A stretch of 19,260 bases of DNA from Amanita rubescens (GCA_015039365.1 WION01000775.1:1-19260); one strand, 5' to 3'. Positions 1 through 11,568 are shown, counted from the stretch's first letter. The notes: generated by a model not told the origin, from the letters alone. Numbers and translations: made by a program.

Positions 1-59
1 ACTTCTCAGGGGAAAGTGACCGTCCGAGTGACGGTCCCATTCGGAGTTTGAATTTTTAG
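1..59. other. Flanking DNA left of the foldback element
   Basis: Short stretch outside the inverted repeat. It holds one perfect hairpin at 18-36 (arms GACCGT and ACGGTC, 7-base loop), the same style of small hairpin that fills the DNA right of the element from 11569 on. This suggests that both flanks belong to the same host sequence. The 11-mer TCGGAGTTTGA occurs at 41-51 and again at 60-70, where the inverted arm begins. No gene is visible. Confidence 0.5.
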
Positions 60-646
60 TCGGAGTTTGATTATAATGATAACATCTGTTGTAATACTAT
101 AGCAACAACCAACAACCACCACCTTTTTGTGATCTGTCAAGCAATAGTGGTGTGAATACTGCTTGTCTACCATCACCACAAGTGCTGTTTTAATGCACTT
201 AACATGCACCTGCCTACACAACAATGATTGCTGGGTGCTCCCACCACTAAAGTACTACCTACTCCCCACTGTCTACCACTATAGAGTCACCATTGGTGCT
301 ACCACCACAGCCACTCACTGAGTACTAACAGGTACAACCTTTTGTTGCCCTCATCATCTCCATCACTGTGTTTGGATTTGGTTCTATTCCCATGGAGTAG
401 CACAAGTAGTAATTACTACTAATTAGTCTATCTGAACAGTGCAAGTCAGTTTGAGGCTAGTAGTACAGGTACCACATTGAGCTACTGTATGGTTACTACT
501 ATTTTTGACCGATACACTAGTAATTACTGGTACCATTACTGTCTCTACCAGAACTTGTGCAGCAACTATGACCACAATGGTCCACTACAACTGCCACCCC
601 CTTGCCACCACTACTGACTCAAAAGGGCTATCATTGTCTACTCATT
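60..646 (+). repeat. Left outer arm of the inverted repeat
   Basis: 587 bp beginning TCGGAGTTTGATTATAATGA. It matches the reverse complement of 10957-11553. The first ~105 bp differ from the right copy by several substitutions and two indels (7 and 3 bp), while the remaining ~480 bp look identical. The arm is rich in ACC/ACT triplets, has a perfect 16-bp palindrome AGTAGTAATTACTACT at 405-420, and contains no convincing gene. It runs directly into the 52-bp array. Confidence 0.9.
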
Positions 647-3600
647 GGGGTGTACCCCTGCAGTTCCCTAGTGTCCTGTCGTCCACCAGGGTACATCGGG
701 GGTGTACCCCTGCAGTTCCCTAGTGTCCTGTCGTCCACCAGGGTACATCGGGGGTGTACCCCTGCAGTTCCCTAGTGTCCTGTCGTCCACCAGGGTACAT
801 CGGGGGTGTACCCCTGCAGTTCCCTAGTGTCCTGTCGTCCACCAGGGTACATCGGGGGTGTACCCCTGCAGTTCCCTAGTGTCCTGTCGTCCACCAGGGT
901 ACATCGGGGGTGTACCCCTGCAGTTCCCTAGTGTCCTGTCGTCCACCAGGGTACATCGGGGGTGTACCCCTGCAGTTCCCTAGTGTCCTGTCGTCCACCA
1001 GGGTACATCGGGGGTGTACCCCTGCAGTTCCCTAGTGTCCTGTCGTCCACCAGGGTACATCGGGGGTGTACCCCTGCAGTTCCCTAGTGTCCTGTCGTCC
1101 ACCAGGGTACATCGGGGGTGTACCCCTGCAGTTCCCTAGTGTCCTGTCGTCCACCAGGGTACATCGGGGGTGTACCCCTGCAGTTCCCTAGTGTCCTGTC
1201 GTCCACCAGGGTACATCGGGGGTGTACCCCTGCAGTTCCCTAGTGTCCTGTCGTCCACCAGGGTACATCGGGGGTGTACCCCTGCAGTTCCCTAGTGTCC
1301 TGTCGTCCACCAGGGTACATCGGGGGTGTACCCCTGCAGTTCCCTAGTGTCCTGTCGTCCACCAGGGTACATCGGGGGTGTACCCCTGCAGTTCCCTAGT
1401 GTCCTGTCGTCCACCAGGGTACATCGGGGGTTTACCCTGCAGTTCCTAGTGTCCTGTCGTCCACCAGGGTACATCGGGGGTGTACCCCTGCCAGTTCCCT
1501 AGTGTCCTGTCGTCCACCAGGGTACATCGGGGGTGTACCCCTGCAGTTCCCTAGTGTCCTGTCGTCCACCAGTGTACATCGGGGGTGTACCCCTGCAGTT
1601 CCCTAGTGTCCTGTCGTCCACCAGGGTACATCGGGGGTGTACCCCTGCAGTTCCCTAGTGTCCTGTCGTCCACCAGGGTACATCGGGGGTGTACCCCTGC
1701 AGTTCCCTAGTGTCCTGTCGTCCACCAGGGTACATCGGGGGTGTACCCCTGCAGTTCCCTAGTGTCCTGTCGTCCACCAGGGTACATCGGGGGTGTACCC
1801 CTGCAGTTCCCTAGTGTCCTGTCGTCCACCAGGGTACATCGGGGGTGTACCCCTGCAGTTCCCTAGTGTCCTGTCGTCCACCAGGGTACATCGGGGGTGT
1901 ACACCCTGCAGTTCCCTAGTGTCCTGTCGTCCACCAGGGTACATCGGGGGTGTACCCCTGCAGTTCCCTAGTGTCCTGTCGTCCACCAGGGTACATCGGG
2001 GGTGTACCCTGCAGTTCCCTAGTGTCCTGTCCGTCCACCAGGGTACATCGGGGGTGTACCCCTGCAGTTCCCTAGTGTCCTGTCGTCCACCCAGGGTACA
2101 TCGGGGGTGTACCCCTGCAGTTCCCTAGTGTCCTGTCGTCCACCAGGGTACATCGGGGGTGTACCCCTGCAGTTCCCTAGTGTCCTGTCGTCCACCAGGG
2201 TACCATCGGGGGTGTACCCCTGCAGTTCCCTAGTGTCCTGTCGTCCACCAGTGTACATCGGGGGTGTACCCTCCCCCCCCCCCCCCCCCCCTGCAGTTCC
2301 CTAGTGTCCTGTCGTCCACCAGGGTACATCGGGGGTGTACCCCTGGCAGTTCCCTAGTGTCCTGTCCGTCCACCAGGGTACATCGGGGGTGTACCCCTGC
2401 AGTTCCCTAGTGTCCTGTCGTCCACCAGGGTACATCGGGGGTGTACCCCTGCAGTTCCCTAGTGTCCTGTCGTCCACCAGGGTACATCGGGGTGTACCCC
2501 TGCAGTTTCCCTAGTGTCCTGTCGTCCACCAGGGTACATCGGGGGTGTACCCCTGCAGTTCCCTAGTGTCCTGTCGTCCACCAGGGTACATCGGGGGTGT
2601 ACCCCTGCAGTTCCCTAGTGTCCTGTCGGTCCACCAGGGTACATCGGGGGGTGTACCCCTGCAGTTCCCCTAGTGTCCTGTCGTCCACCAGGGTACATCG
2701 GGGGTGTACCCCTGCAGTTCCCTAGTGTCCTGTCGTCCACCAGGGTACATCGGGGGTGTACCCCTGCAGTTCCCTAGTGTCCTGTCGTCCACCAGGGTAC
2801 ATCGGGGGTGTACCCCTGCAGTTCCCTAGTGTCCTGTCGTCCACCAGGGTACATCGGGGTGTACCCCTGCAGTTCCCTAGTGTCCTGTCGTCCACCAGGG
2901 TACATCGGGGGTGTACCCCTGCAGTTCCCTAGTGTCCTGTCGTCCACCAGGGTACATCGGGGGTGTACCCCTGCAGTTTCCCTAGTGTCCTGTCGTCCAC
3001 CAGGGTACATCGGGGGTGTACCCCTGCAGTTCCCTAGTGTCCTGTCGTCCACCAGGGTACATCGGGGGTGTACCCCTGCAGTTCCCTAGTGTCCTGTCGT
3101 CCACCAGGGTACATCGGGGGTGTACCCCTGCAGTTCCCTAGTGTCCTGTCGTCCACCAGGGTACATCGGGGGTGTACCCCTGCAGTTCCCTAGTGTCCTG
3201 TCGTCCACCAGGGTACATCGGGGGTGTACCCCTGCAGTTCCCTAGTGTCCTGTCGTCCACCAGGGTACATCGGGGGTGTACCCCTGCAGTTCCCTAGTGT
3301 CCTGTCGTCCACCAGGGTACATCGGGGGTGTACCCCTGCAGTTCCCTAGTGTCCTGTCGTCCACCAGGGTACATCGGGGGTGTACCCCTGCAGTTCCCTA
3401 GTGTCCTGTCGTCCACCAGGGTACATCGGGGGTGTACCCCTGCAGTTCCCTAGTGTCCTGTCGTCCACCAGGGTACATCGGGGGTGTACCCCTGCAGTTC
3501 CCTAGTGTCCTGTCGTCCACCAGGGTACATCGGGGGTGTACCCCTGCAGTTCCCTAGTGTCCTGTCGTCCACCAGGGTACATCGGGGGTGTACCCCTGCA

Positions 3601-4267
3601 GTTCCCTAGTGTCCTGTCGTCCACCAGGGTACATCGGGGGTGTACCCCTGCAGTTCCCTAGTGTCCTGTCGTCCACCAGGGTACATCGGGGGTGTACCCC
3701 TGCAGTTCCCTAGTGTCCTGTCGTCCACCAGGGTACATCGGGGGTGTACCCCTGCAGTTCCCTAGTGTCCTGTCGTCCACCAGGGTACATCGGGGGTGTA
3801 CCCCTGCAGTTCCCTAGTGTCCTGTCGTCCACCAGGGTACATCGGGGGTGTACCCCTGCAGTTCCCTAGTGTCCTGTCGTCCACCAGGGTACATCGGGGG
3901 TGTACCCCTGCAGTTCCCTAGTGTCCTGTCGTCCACCAGGGTACATCGGGGGTGTACCCCTGCAGTTCCCTAGTGTCCTGTCGTCCACCAGGGTACATCG
4001 GGGGTGTACCCCTGCAGTTCCCTAGTGTCCTGTCGTCCACCAGGGTACATCGGGGGTGTACCCCTGCAGTTCCCTAGTGTCCTGTCGTCCACCAGGGTAC
4101 ATCGGGGGTGTACCCCTGCAGTTCCCTAGTGTCCTGTCGTCCACCAGGGTACATCGGGGGTGTACCCCTGCAGTTCCCTAGTGTCCTGTCGTCCACCAGG
4201 GTACATCGGGGGTGTACCCCCTGCAGTTCCCTAGTGTCCTGTCGTCCACCAGGGTACATCGGGGGTG
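647..4267 (+). repeat. Left 52-bp tandem array, about 70 copies
   Basis: Head-to-tail repeats with a 52-bp period. Each unit carries CTGCAGTTCCCTAGTGTCCT followed by GTCGTCCACCAGGGTACATC and GGGGGTGTACCC. Copies from 647 to about 1430 and from about 2990 to 4200 are essentially identical; between them about 20 single-base indels or changes are clustered. Because 52 is not a multiple of 3, a reading frame moves through all three phases, and on the + strand it meets the TAG in CCCTAG every 156 bases, so the array cannot encode a long protein. The internal self-complementary block GGGGTGTACCCC could form small hairpins. Confidence 0.97.
2273..2291. repeat. 19-base poly-C tract inside one array unit
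   Basis: One unit of the left array has its CCCC expanded to 19 consecutive C residues, just before CTGCAG. It sits within the variant-rich patch of the array. It may be a real homopolymer expansion or a sequencing or assembly error. Confidence 0.9.
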
Positions 4268-4334
4268 CAATAGTGCCTGTCAGATCATGATGGTCAACAA
4301 TCAGACAATTAGTGCAACAGTGCCTGTCAGATCA
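4265..4334 (+). repeat. Pair of 23-bp direct repeats at the array/core junction
   Basis: GTGCAATAGTGCCTGTCAGA.. at 4265-4287 and GTGCAACAGTGCCTGTCAGA.. at 4312-4334 agree at 22 of 23 positions, with a 47-bp period. The first copy overlaps the last bases (GTG) of the final 52-bp unit, so the array edge lies inside this repeat. Confidence 0.8.
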
Positions 4335-5161
4335 AAATGACTAGACTAATATATTTCAATATTTGACCTTGACTATTGCAGTTTTGTTATCTTGGCAAAA
4401 ATTACAAATTGAATCATTGAATATTTCATTTTTTGTGCTCCTGTCAGCTGCTCCTGCCTGGTACAGATCTGCAACTAGTGTTCAATTTGCTTCTACTATT
4501 TGCTTCTACTATTCACCCTTTGTCATGTTGGTATGTATTCTTTTTTTTTCTCTTTATATTCTAGGAAGGTGGTAGGTAGCCACAATAATATTTATGCCCC
4601 CTGGTGTGGAGTCAAGGCCACAAGCATGCACAGCAAGCCCAAGGCTATGATGGTCCATATTGGACAAAATGCAGATGCCCAACCACTGGCAGCAGTGGTG
4701 GTGGCAGTGGTGGTGGCAGTGGTGTCCTGGGGTCCACCAGGGTACATTGGGTGTACCATACTGTGTTTGTAACTTCTGAGTATTGGCAGTAGGTAGTATC
4801 AGGTGGTGATGATTAGAGTGCTGGCAGCAGGTGGTAGTAGTAGGTGGTGATGGTAGGCAGTGGTGGTGGTACTACCAGGAGTGATTAGTAGCCTGTTGGC
4901 ACAATCAGAGCAGTGGGTGGTAGTAAGGCTGGGACTAGTAGTAGGTGATAATAGCCCAAGGGATGGTGGGCAGTGCCAGTGGCTGTGGCAGTAAATCATG
5001 CAGTTATGGTAGTGATACTGTATGTTGCAGGTAGTGGTGCAGCAGCAGTGGTGACAAGCAGTGGTGCAGCAGTGGTGGTGACAAGCAGTGGTGCAGCAGT
5101 GGTGGTGACACTGTATGTTGCAGGTAGTGGTGCAGCAGTGGTGGTGACAAGCAGTGGTGCA
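4268..5161. other. Asymmetric core (loop) of the foldback element
   Basis: 894 bp between the two opposed arrays with no inverted partner. From left to right it has a 23-bp direct repeat (see separate entry), an AT-rich stretch with a T run near 4541-4550, a stray degenerate copy of the 52-bp unit (4722-4763), and GGT/AGT/GCA-rich simple sequence to the end. Open frames of 60-124 codons exist on both strands but consist of simple-sequence runs (V/A/G repeats or their antisense), so I do not call a gene. No DDE-type transposase or reverse transcriptase motif is recognisable. Confidence 0.7.
4722..4763 (+). repeat. Isolated degenerate copy of the 52-bp unit
   Basis: Reads GTGTCCTGGGGTCCACCAGG then GTACATTGGGTGTACCATAC. 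This matches the 52-bp unit in left-array orientation with a handful of changes. It lies alone in the core, flanked by GGTGGTGGCAGT simple sequence, not next to either array. Confidence 0.75.
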
Positions 5162-5165
5162 GCAG
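5013..5165 (+). repeat. GCAGTGGTG simple-sequence minisatellite
   Basis: Imperfect tandem copies of a roughly 24-bp segment (GTGGTGACAAGCAGTGGTGC plus AGCA), interspersed with two copies of CTGTATGTTGCAGGTAGTGG. It abuts the right array and shares GCAG with the array's CTGCAGGGG start, a microhomology at the junction. Confidence 0.7.
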
Positions 5166-8100
5166 GGGTACACCCCCGATGTACCCTGGTGGACGACAGG
5201 ACAGTGGCACTAGGGAACTGCAGGGGTACACCCCCGATGTACCCTGGTGGACGACAGGACACTAGGGAACTGCAGGGGTACACCCCCGATGTACCCTGGT
5301 GGACGACAGGACACTAGGGAACTGCAGGGGTACACCCCCGATGTACCCTGGTGGACGACAGGACACTAGGGAACTGCAGGGGTACACCCCCGATGTACCC
5401 TGGTGGACGACAGGACACTAGGGAACTGCAGGGGTACACCCCCGATGTACCCTGGTGGACGACAGGACACTAGGGAACTGCAGGGGTACACCCCCGATGT
5501 ACCCTGGTGGACGACAGGACACTAGGGAACTGCAGGGGTACACCCCCGATGTACCCTGGTGGACGACAGGACACTAGGGAACTGCAGGGGTACACCCCCG
5601 ATGTACCCTGGTGGACGACAGGACACTAGGGAACTGCAGGGGTACACCCCCGATGTACCCTGGTGGACGACAGGACACTAGGGAACTGCAGGGGTACACC
5701 CCCGATGTACCCTGGTGGACGACAGGACACTAGGGAACTGCAGGGGTACACCCCCGATGTACCCTGGTGGACGACAGGACACTAGGGAACTGCAGGGGTA
5801 CACCCCCGATGTACCCTGGTGGACGACAGGACACTAGGGAACTGCAGGGGTACACCCCCGATGTACCCTGGTGGACGACAGGACACTAGGGAACTGCAGG
5901 GGTACACCCCCGATGTACCCTGGTGGACGACAGGACACTAGGGAACTGCAGGGGTACACCCCCGATGTACCCTGGTGGACGACAGGACACTAGGGAACTG
6001 CAGGGGTACACCCCCGATGTACCCTGGTGGACGACAGGACACTAGGGAACTGCAGGGGTACACCCCCGATGTACCCTGGTGGACGACAGGACACTAGGGA
6101 ACTGCAGGGGTACACCCCCGATGTACCCTGGTGGACGACAGGACACTAGGGAACTGCAGGGGTACACCCCCGATGTACCCTGGTGGACGACAGGACACTA
6201 GGGAACTGCAGGGGTACACCCCCGATGTACCCTGGTGGACGACAGGACACTAGGGAACTGCAGGGGTACACCCCCGATGTACCCTGGTGGACGACAGGAC
6301 ACTAGGGAACTGCAGGGGTACACCCCCGATGTACCCTGGTGGACGACAGGACACTAGGGAACTGCAGGGGTACACCCCCGATGTACCCTGGTGGACGACA
6401 GGACACTAGGGAACTGCAGGGGTACACCCCCGATGTACCCTGGTGGACGACAGGACACTAGGGAACTGCAGGGGTACACCCCCCGATGTACCCTGGTGGA
6501 CGACAGGACACTAGGGAACTGCAGGGGTACACCCCCGATGTACCCTGGTGGACGACAGGACACTAGGGAACTGCAGGGGTACACCCCCGATGTACCCTGG
6601 TGGACGACAGGACACTAGGGAACTGCAGGGGTACACCCCCGATGTACCCTGGTGGACGACAGGACACTAGGGAACTGCAGGGGTACACCCCCGATGTACC
6701 CTGGTGGACGACAGGACACTAGGGAACTGCAGGGGTACACCCCCGATGTACCCTGGTGGACGACAGGACACTAGGGAACTGCAGGGGTACACCCCCGATG
6801 TACCCTGGTGGACGACAGGACACTAGGGAACTGCAGGGGTACACCCCCGATGTACCCTGGTGGACGACAGGACACTAGGGAACTGCAGGGGTACACCCCC
6901 GATGTACCCTGGTGGACGACAGGACACTAGGGAACTGCAGGGGTACACCCCCGATGTACCCTGGTGGACGACAGGACACTAGGGAACTGCAGGGGTACAC
7001 CCCCGATGTACCCTGGTGGACGACAGGACACTAGGGAACTGCAGGGGTACACCCCCGATGTACCCTGGTGGACGACAGGACACTAGGGAACTGCAGGGGT
7101 ACACCCCCGATGTACCCTGGTGGACGACAGGACACTAGGGAACTGCAGGGGTACACCCCCGATGTACCCTGGTGGACGACAGGACACTAGGGAACTGCAG
7201 GGGTACACCCCCGATGTACCCTGGTGGACGACAGGACACTAGGGAACTGCAGGGGTACACCCCCGATGTACCCTGGTGGACGACAGGACACTAGGGAACT
7301 GCAGGGGTACACCCCCGATGTACCCTGGTGGACGACAGGACACTAGGGAACTGCAGGGGTACACCCCCGATGTACCCTGGTGGACGACAGGACACTAGGG
7401 AACTGCAGGGGTACACCCCCGATGTACCCTGGTGGACGACAGGACACTAGGGAACTGCAGGGGTACACCCCCGATGTACCCTGGTGGACGACAGGACACT
7501 AGGGAACTGCAGGGGTACACCCCCGATGTACCCTGGTGGACGACAGGACACTAGGGAACTGCAGGGGTACACCCCCGATGTACCCTGGTGGACGACAGGA
7601 CACTAGGGAACTGCAGGGGTACACCCCCGATGTACCCTGGTGGACGACAGGACACTAGGGAACTGCAGGGGTACACCCCCGATGTACCCTGGTGGACGAC
7701 AGGACACTAGGGAACTGCAGGGGTACACCCCCGATGTACCCTGGTGGACGACAGGACACTAGGGAACTGCAGGGGTACACCCCCGATGTACCCTGGTGGA
7801 CGACAGGACACTAGGGAACTGCAGGGGTACACCCCCGATGTACCCTGGTGGACGACAGGACACTAGGGAACTGCAGGGGTACACCCCCGATGTACCCTGG
7901 TGGACGACAGGACACTAGGGAACTGCAGGGGTACACCCCCGATGTACCCTGGTGGACGACAGGACACTAGGGAACTGCAGGGGTACACCCCCGATGTACC
8001 CTGGTGGACGACAGGACACTAGGGAACTGCAGGGGTACACCCCCGATGTACCCTGGTGGACGACAGGACACTAGGGAACTGCAGGGGTACACCCCCGATG

Positions 8101-10956
8101 TACCCTGGTGGACGACAGGACACTAGGGAACTGCAGGGGTACACCCCCGATGTACCCTGGTGGACGACAGGACACTAGGGAACTGCAGGGGTACACCCCC
8201 GATGTACCCTGGTGGACGACAGGACACTAGGGAACTGCAGGGGTACACCCCCGATGTACCCTGGTGGACGACAGGACACTAGGGAACTGCAGGGGTACAC
8301 CCCCGATGTACCCTGGTGGACGACAGGACACTAGGGAACTGCAGGGGTACACCCCCGATGTACCCTGGTGGACGACAGGACACTAGGGAACTGCAGGGGT
8401 ACACCCCCGATGTACCCTGGTGGACGACAGGACACTAGGGAACTGCAGGGGTACACCCCCGATGTACCCTGGTGGACGACAGGACACTAGGGAACTGCAG
8501 GGGTACACCCCCGATGTACCCTGGTGGACGACAGGACACTAGGGAACTGCAGGGGTACACCCCCGATGTACCCTGGTGGACGACAGGACACTAGGGAACT
8601 GCAGGGGTACACCCCCGATGTACCCTGGTGGACGACAGGACACTAGGGAACTGCAGGGGTACACCCCCGATGTACCCTGGTGGACGACAGGACACTAGGG
8701 AACTGCAGGGGTACACCCCCGATGTACCCTGGTGGACGACAGGACACTAGGGAACTGCAGGGGTACACCCCCGATGTACCCTGGTGGACGACAGGACACT
8801 AGGGAACTGCAGGGGTACACCCCCGATGTACCCTGGTGGACGACAGGACACTAGGGAACTGCAGGGGTACACCCCCGATGTACCCTGGTGGACGACAGGA
8901 CACTAGGGAACTGCAGGGGTACACCCCCGATGTACCCTGGTGGACGACAGGACACTAGGGAACTGCAGGGGTACACCCCCGATGTACCCTGGTGGACGAC
9001 AGGACACTAGGGAACTGCAGGGGTACACCCCCGATGTACCCTGGTGGACGACAGGACACTAGGGAACTGCAGGGGTACACCCCCGATGTACCCTGGTGGA
9101 CGACAGGACACTAGGGAACTGCAGGGGTACACCCCCGATGTACCCTGGTGGACGACAGGACACTAGGGAACTGCAGGGGTACACCCCCGATGTACCCTGG
9201 TGGACGACAGGACACTAGGGAACTGCAGGGGTACACCCCCGATGTACCCTGGTGGACGACAGGACACTAGGGAACTGCAGGGGTACACCCCCGATGTACC
9301 CTGGTGGACGACAGGACACTAGGGAACTGCAGGGGTACACCCCCGATGTACCCTGGTGGACGACAGGACACTAGGGAACTGCAGGGGTACACCCCCGATG
9401 TACCCTGGTGGACGACAGGACACTAGGGAACTGCAGGGGTACACCCCCGATGTACCCTGGTGGACGACAGGACACTAGGGAACTGCAGGGGTACACCCCC
9501 GATGTACCCTGGTGGACGACAGGACACTAGGGAACTGCAGGGGTACACCCCCGATGTACCCTGGTGGACGACAGGACACTAGGGAACTGCAGGGGTACAC
9601 CCCCGATGTACCCTGGTGGACGACAGGACACTAGGGAACTGCAGGGGTACACCCCCGATGTACCCTGGTGGACGACAGGACACTAGGGAACTGCAGGGGT
9701 ACACCCCCGATGTACCCTGGTGGACGACAGGACACTAGGGAACTGCAGGGGTACACCCCCGATGTACCCTGGTGGACGACAGGACACTAGGGAACTGCAG
9801 GGGTACACCCCCGATGTACCCTGGTGGACGACAGGACACTAGGGAACTGCAGGGGTACACCCCCGATGTACCCTGGTGGACGACAGGACACTAGGGAACT
9901 GCAGGGGTACACCCCCGATGTACCCTGGTGGACGACAGGACACTAGGGAACTGCAGGGGTACACCCCCGATGTACCCTGGTGGACGACAGGACACTAGGG
10001 AACTGCAGGGGTACACCCCCGATGTACCCTGGTGGACGACAGGACACTAGGGAACTGCAGGGGTACACCCCCGATGTACCCTGGTGGACGACAGGACACT
10101 AGGGAACTGCAGGGGTACACCCCCGATGTACCCTGGTGGACGACAGGACACTAGGGAACTGCAGGGGTACACCCCCGATGTACCCTGGTGGACGACAGGA
10201 CACTAGGGAACTGCAGGGGTACACCCCCGATGTACCCTGGTGGACGACAGGACACTAGGGAACTGCAGGGGTACACCCCCGATGTACCCTGGTGGACGAC
10301 AGGACACTAGGGAACTGCAGGGGTACACCCCCGATGTACCCTGGTGGACGACAGGACACTAGGGAACTGCAGGGGTACACCCCCGATGTACCCTGGTGGA
10401 CGACAGGACACTAGGGAACTGCAGGGGTACACCCCCGATGTACCCTGGTGGACGACAGGACACTAGGGAACTGCAGGGGTACACCCCCGATGTACCCTGG
10501 TGGACGACAGGACACTAGGGAACTGCAGGGGTACACCCCCGATGTACCCTGGTGGACGACAGGACACTAGGGAACTGCAGGGGTACACCCCCGATGTACC
10601 CTGGTGGACGACAGGACACTAGGGAACTGCAGGGGTACACCCCCGATGTACCCTGGTGGACGACAGGACACTAGGGAACTGCAGGGGTACACCCCCGATG
10701 TACCCTGGTGGACGACAGGACACTAGGGAACTGCAGGGGTACACCCCCGATGTACCCTGGTGGACGACAGGACACTAGGGAACTGCAGGGGTACACCCCC
10801 GATGTACCCTGGTGGACGACAGGACACTAGGGAACTGCAGGGGTACACCCCCGATGTACCCTGGTGGACGACAGGACACTAGGGAACTGCAGGGGTACAC
10901 CCCCGATGTACCCTGGTGGACGACAGGACACTAGGGAACTGCAGGGGTACACCCCC
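5162..10956 (-). repeat. Right 52-bp tandem array, about 111 copies
   Basis: The same 52-bp unit as the left array, reverse-complemented (GTACCCTGGTGGACGACAGG, ACACTAGGGAACTGCAGGGG, TACACCCCCGAT). By eye almost every unit is identical. Exceptions are a 6-base insertion in the first unit (about 5203-5208) and one extra C near 6479-6484. It is about 40 units longer than the left array, so the palindrome is asymmetric. Minus-strand frames repeat peptides of the type VPLQFPSVLSSTRVHRG but are interrupted every 52 codons; not coding. Confidence 0.97.
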
Positions 10957-11553
10957 AATGAGTAGACAATGATAGCCCTTTTGAGTCAGTAGTGGTGGCA
11001 AGGGGGTGGCAGTTGTAGTGGACCATTGTGGTCATAGTTGCTGCACAAGTTCTGGTAGAGACAGTAATGGTACCAGTAATTACTAGTGTATCGGTCAAAA
11101 ATAGTAGTAACCATACAGTAGCTCAATGTGGTACCTGTACTACTAGCCTCAAACTGACTTGCACTGTTCAGATAGACTAATTAGTAGTAATTACTACTTG
11201 TGCTACTCCATGGGAATAGAACCAAATCCAAACACAGTGATGGAGATGATGAGGGCAACAAAAGGTTGTACCTGTTAGTACTCAGTGAGTGGCTGTGGTG
11301 GTAGCACCAATGGTGACTCTATAGTGGTAGACAGTGGGGAGTAGGTAGTACTTTAGTGGTGGGAGCACCCAGCAATCATTGTTGTGTAGGCAGGTGCATG
11401 TTAAGTGCATTAAAACAGCACTTGTGGTGATGGTAGACAAGCAGTATTCACACCACTAATATTGCTTGACAGATCACCAAAAGGTGGTGGTTGTTTGTTG
11501 TTGCTATAGTAATAAGTATTACGACAGAGGTTATCATTATAATCAAACTCCGA
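10957..11553 (-). repeat. Right outer arm of the inverted repeat
   Basis: 597-bp inverted copy of 60-646, ending ...TCATTATAATCAAACTCCGA. The ten extra bases relative to the left arm come from a 7-bp and a 3-bp insertion close to the outer end. It contains the matching palindrome AGTAGTAATTACTACT at 11183-11198. No gene is visible. Confidence 0.9.
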
Positions 11554-11568
11554 TGGTAGTCATGTGAC

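Larger units (their letters stand above)
60..11553. mobile_element. Giant foldback-like element with 52-bp tandem arrays in its arms
   Basis: The sequence from 60 onward reappears as its reverse complement ending at 11553, and everything between is arranged symmetrically: outer arm, 52-bp tandem array, core, the same array inverted, outer arm inverted. Long terminal inverted repeats that contain tandem subrepeats are the hallmark of foldback elements (Drosophila FB and Galileo are the established examples). The element has no visible transposase, so any mobility would have to be supplied in trans. No direct target duplication is evident: left of the arm is ..TTTTTAG, right of it is TGGTAGTC... 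An alternative is a chromosomal inverted duplication of a satellite block rather than a transposon. The structure is certain; calling it mobile is an inference from architecture. Confidence 0.7.

Noticed and set aside
647..4290. Open frames of 60-111 codons within the left 52-bp array
   Set aside because: They are translations of the 52-mer itself and meet a stop each time the frame cycles (every 156 bases); small indels only shift where they start and end.
4500..5283. Several 60-124 codon frames in the core
   Set aside because: They consist of simple-sequence triplets or run into the 52-bp array; no domain and no splice support.
5162..10956. CRISPR array
   Set aside because: Units are directly adjacent with no unique spacers; this is a tandem satellite in eukaryote-like DNA.
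50..11563. Target-site duplication flanking the foldback element
   Set aside because: Bases adjoining the two ends (..TTTTTAG and TGGTAGTC..) do not match; a shared TAG is not adjacent to both ends.
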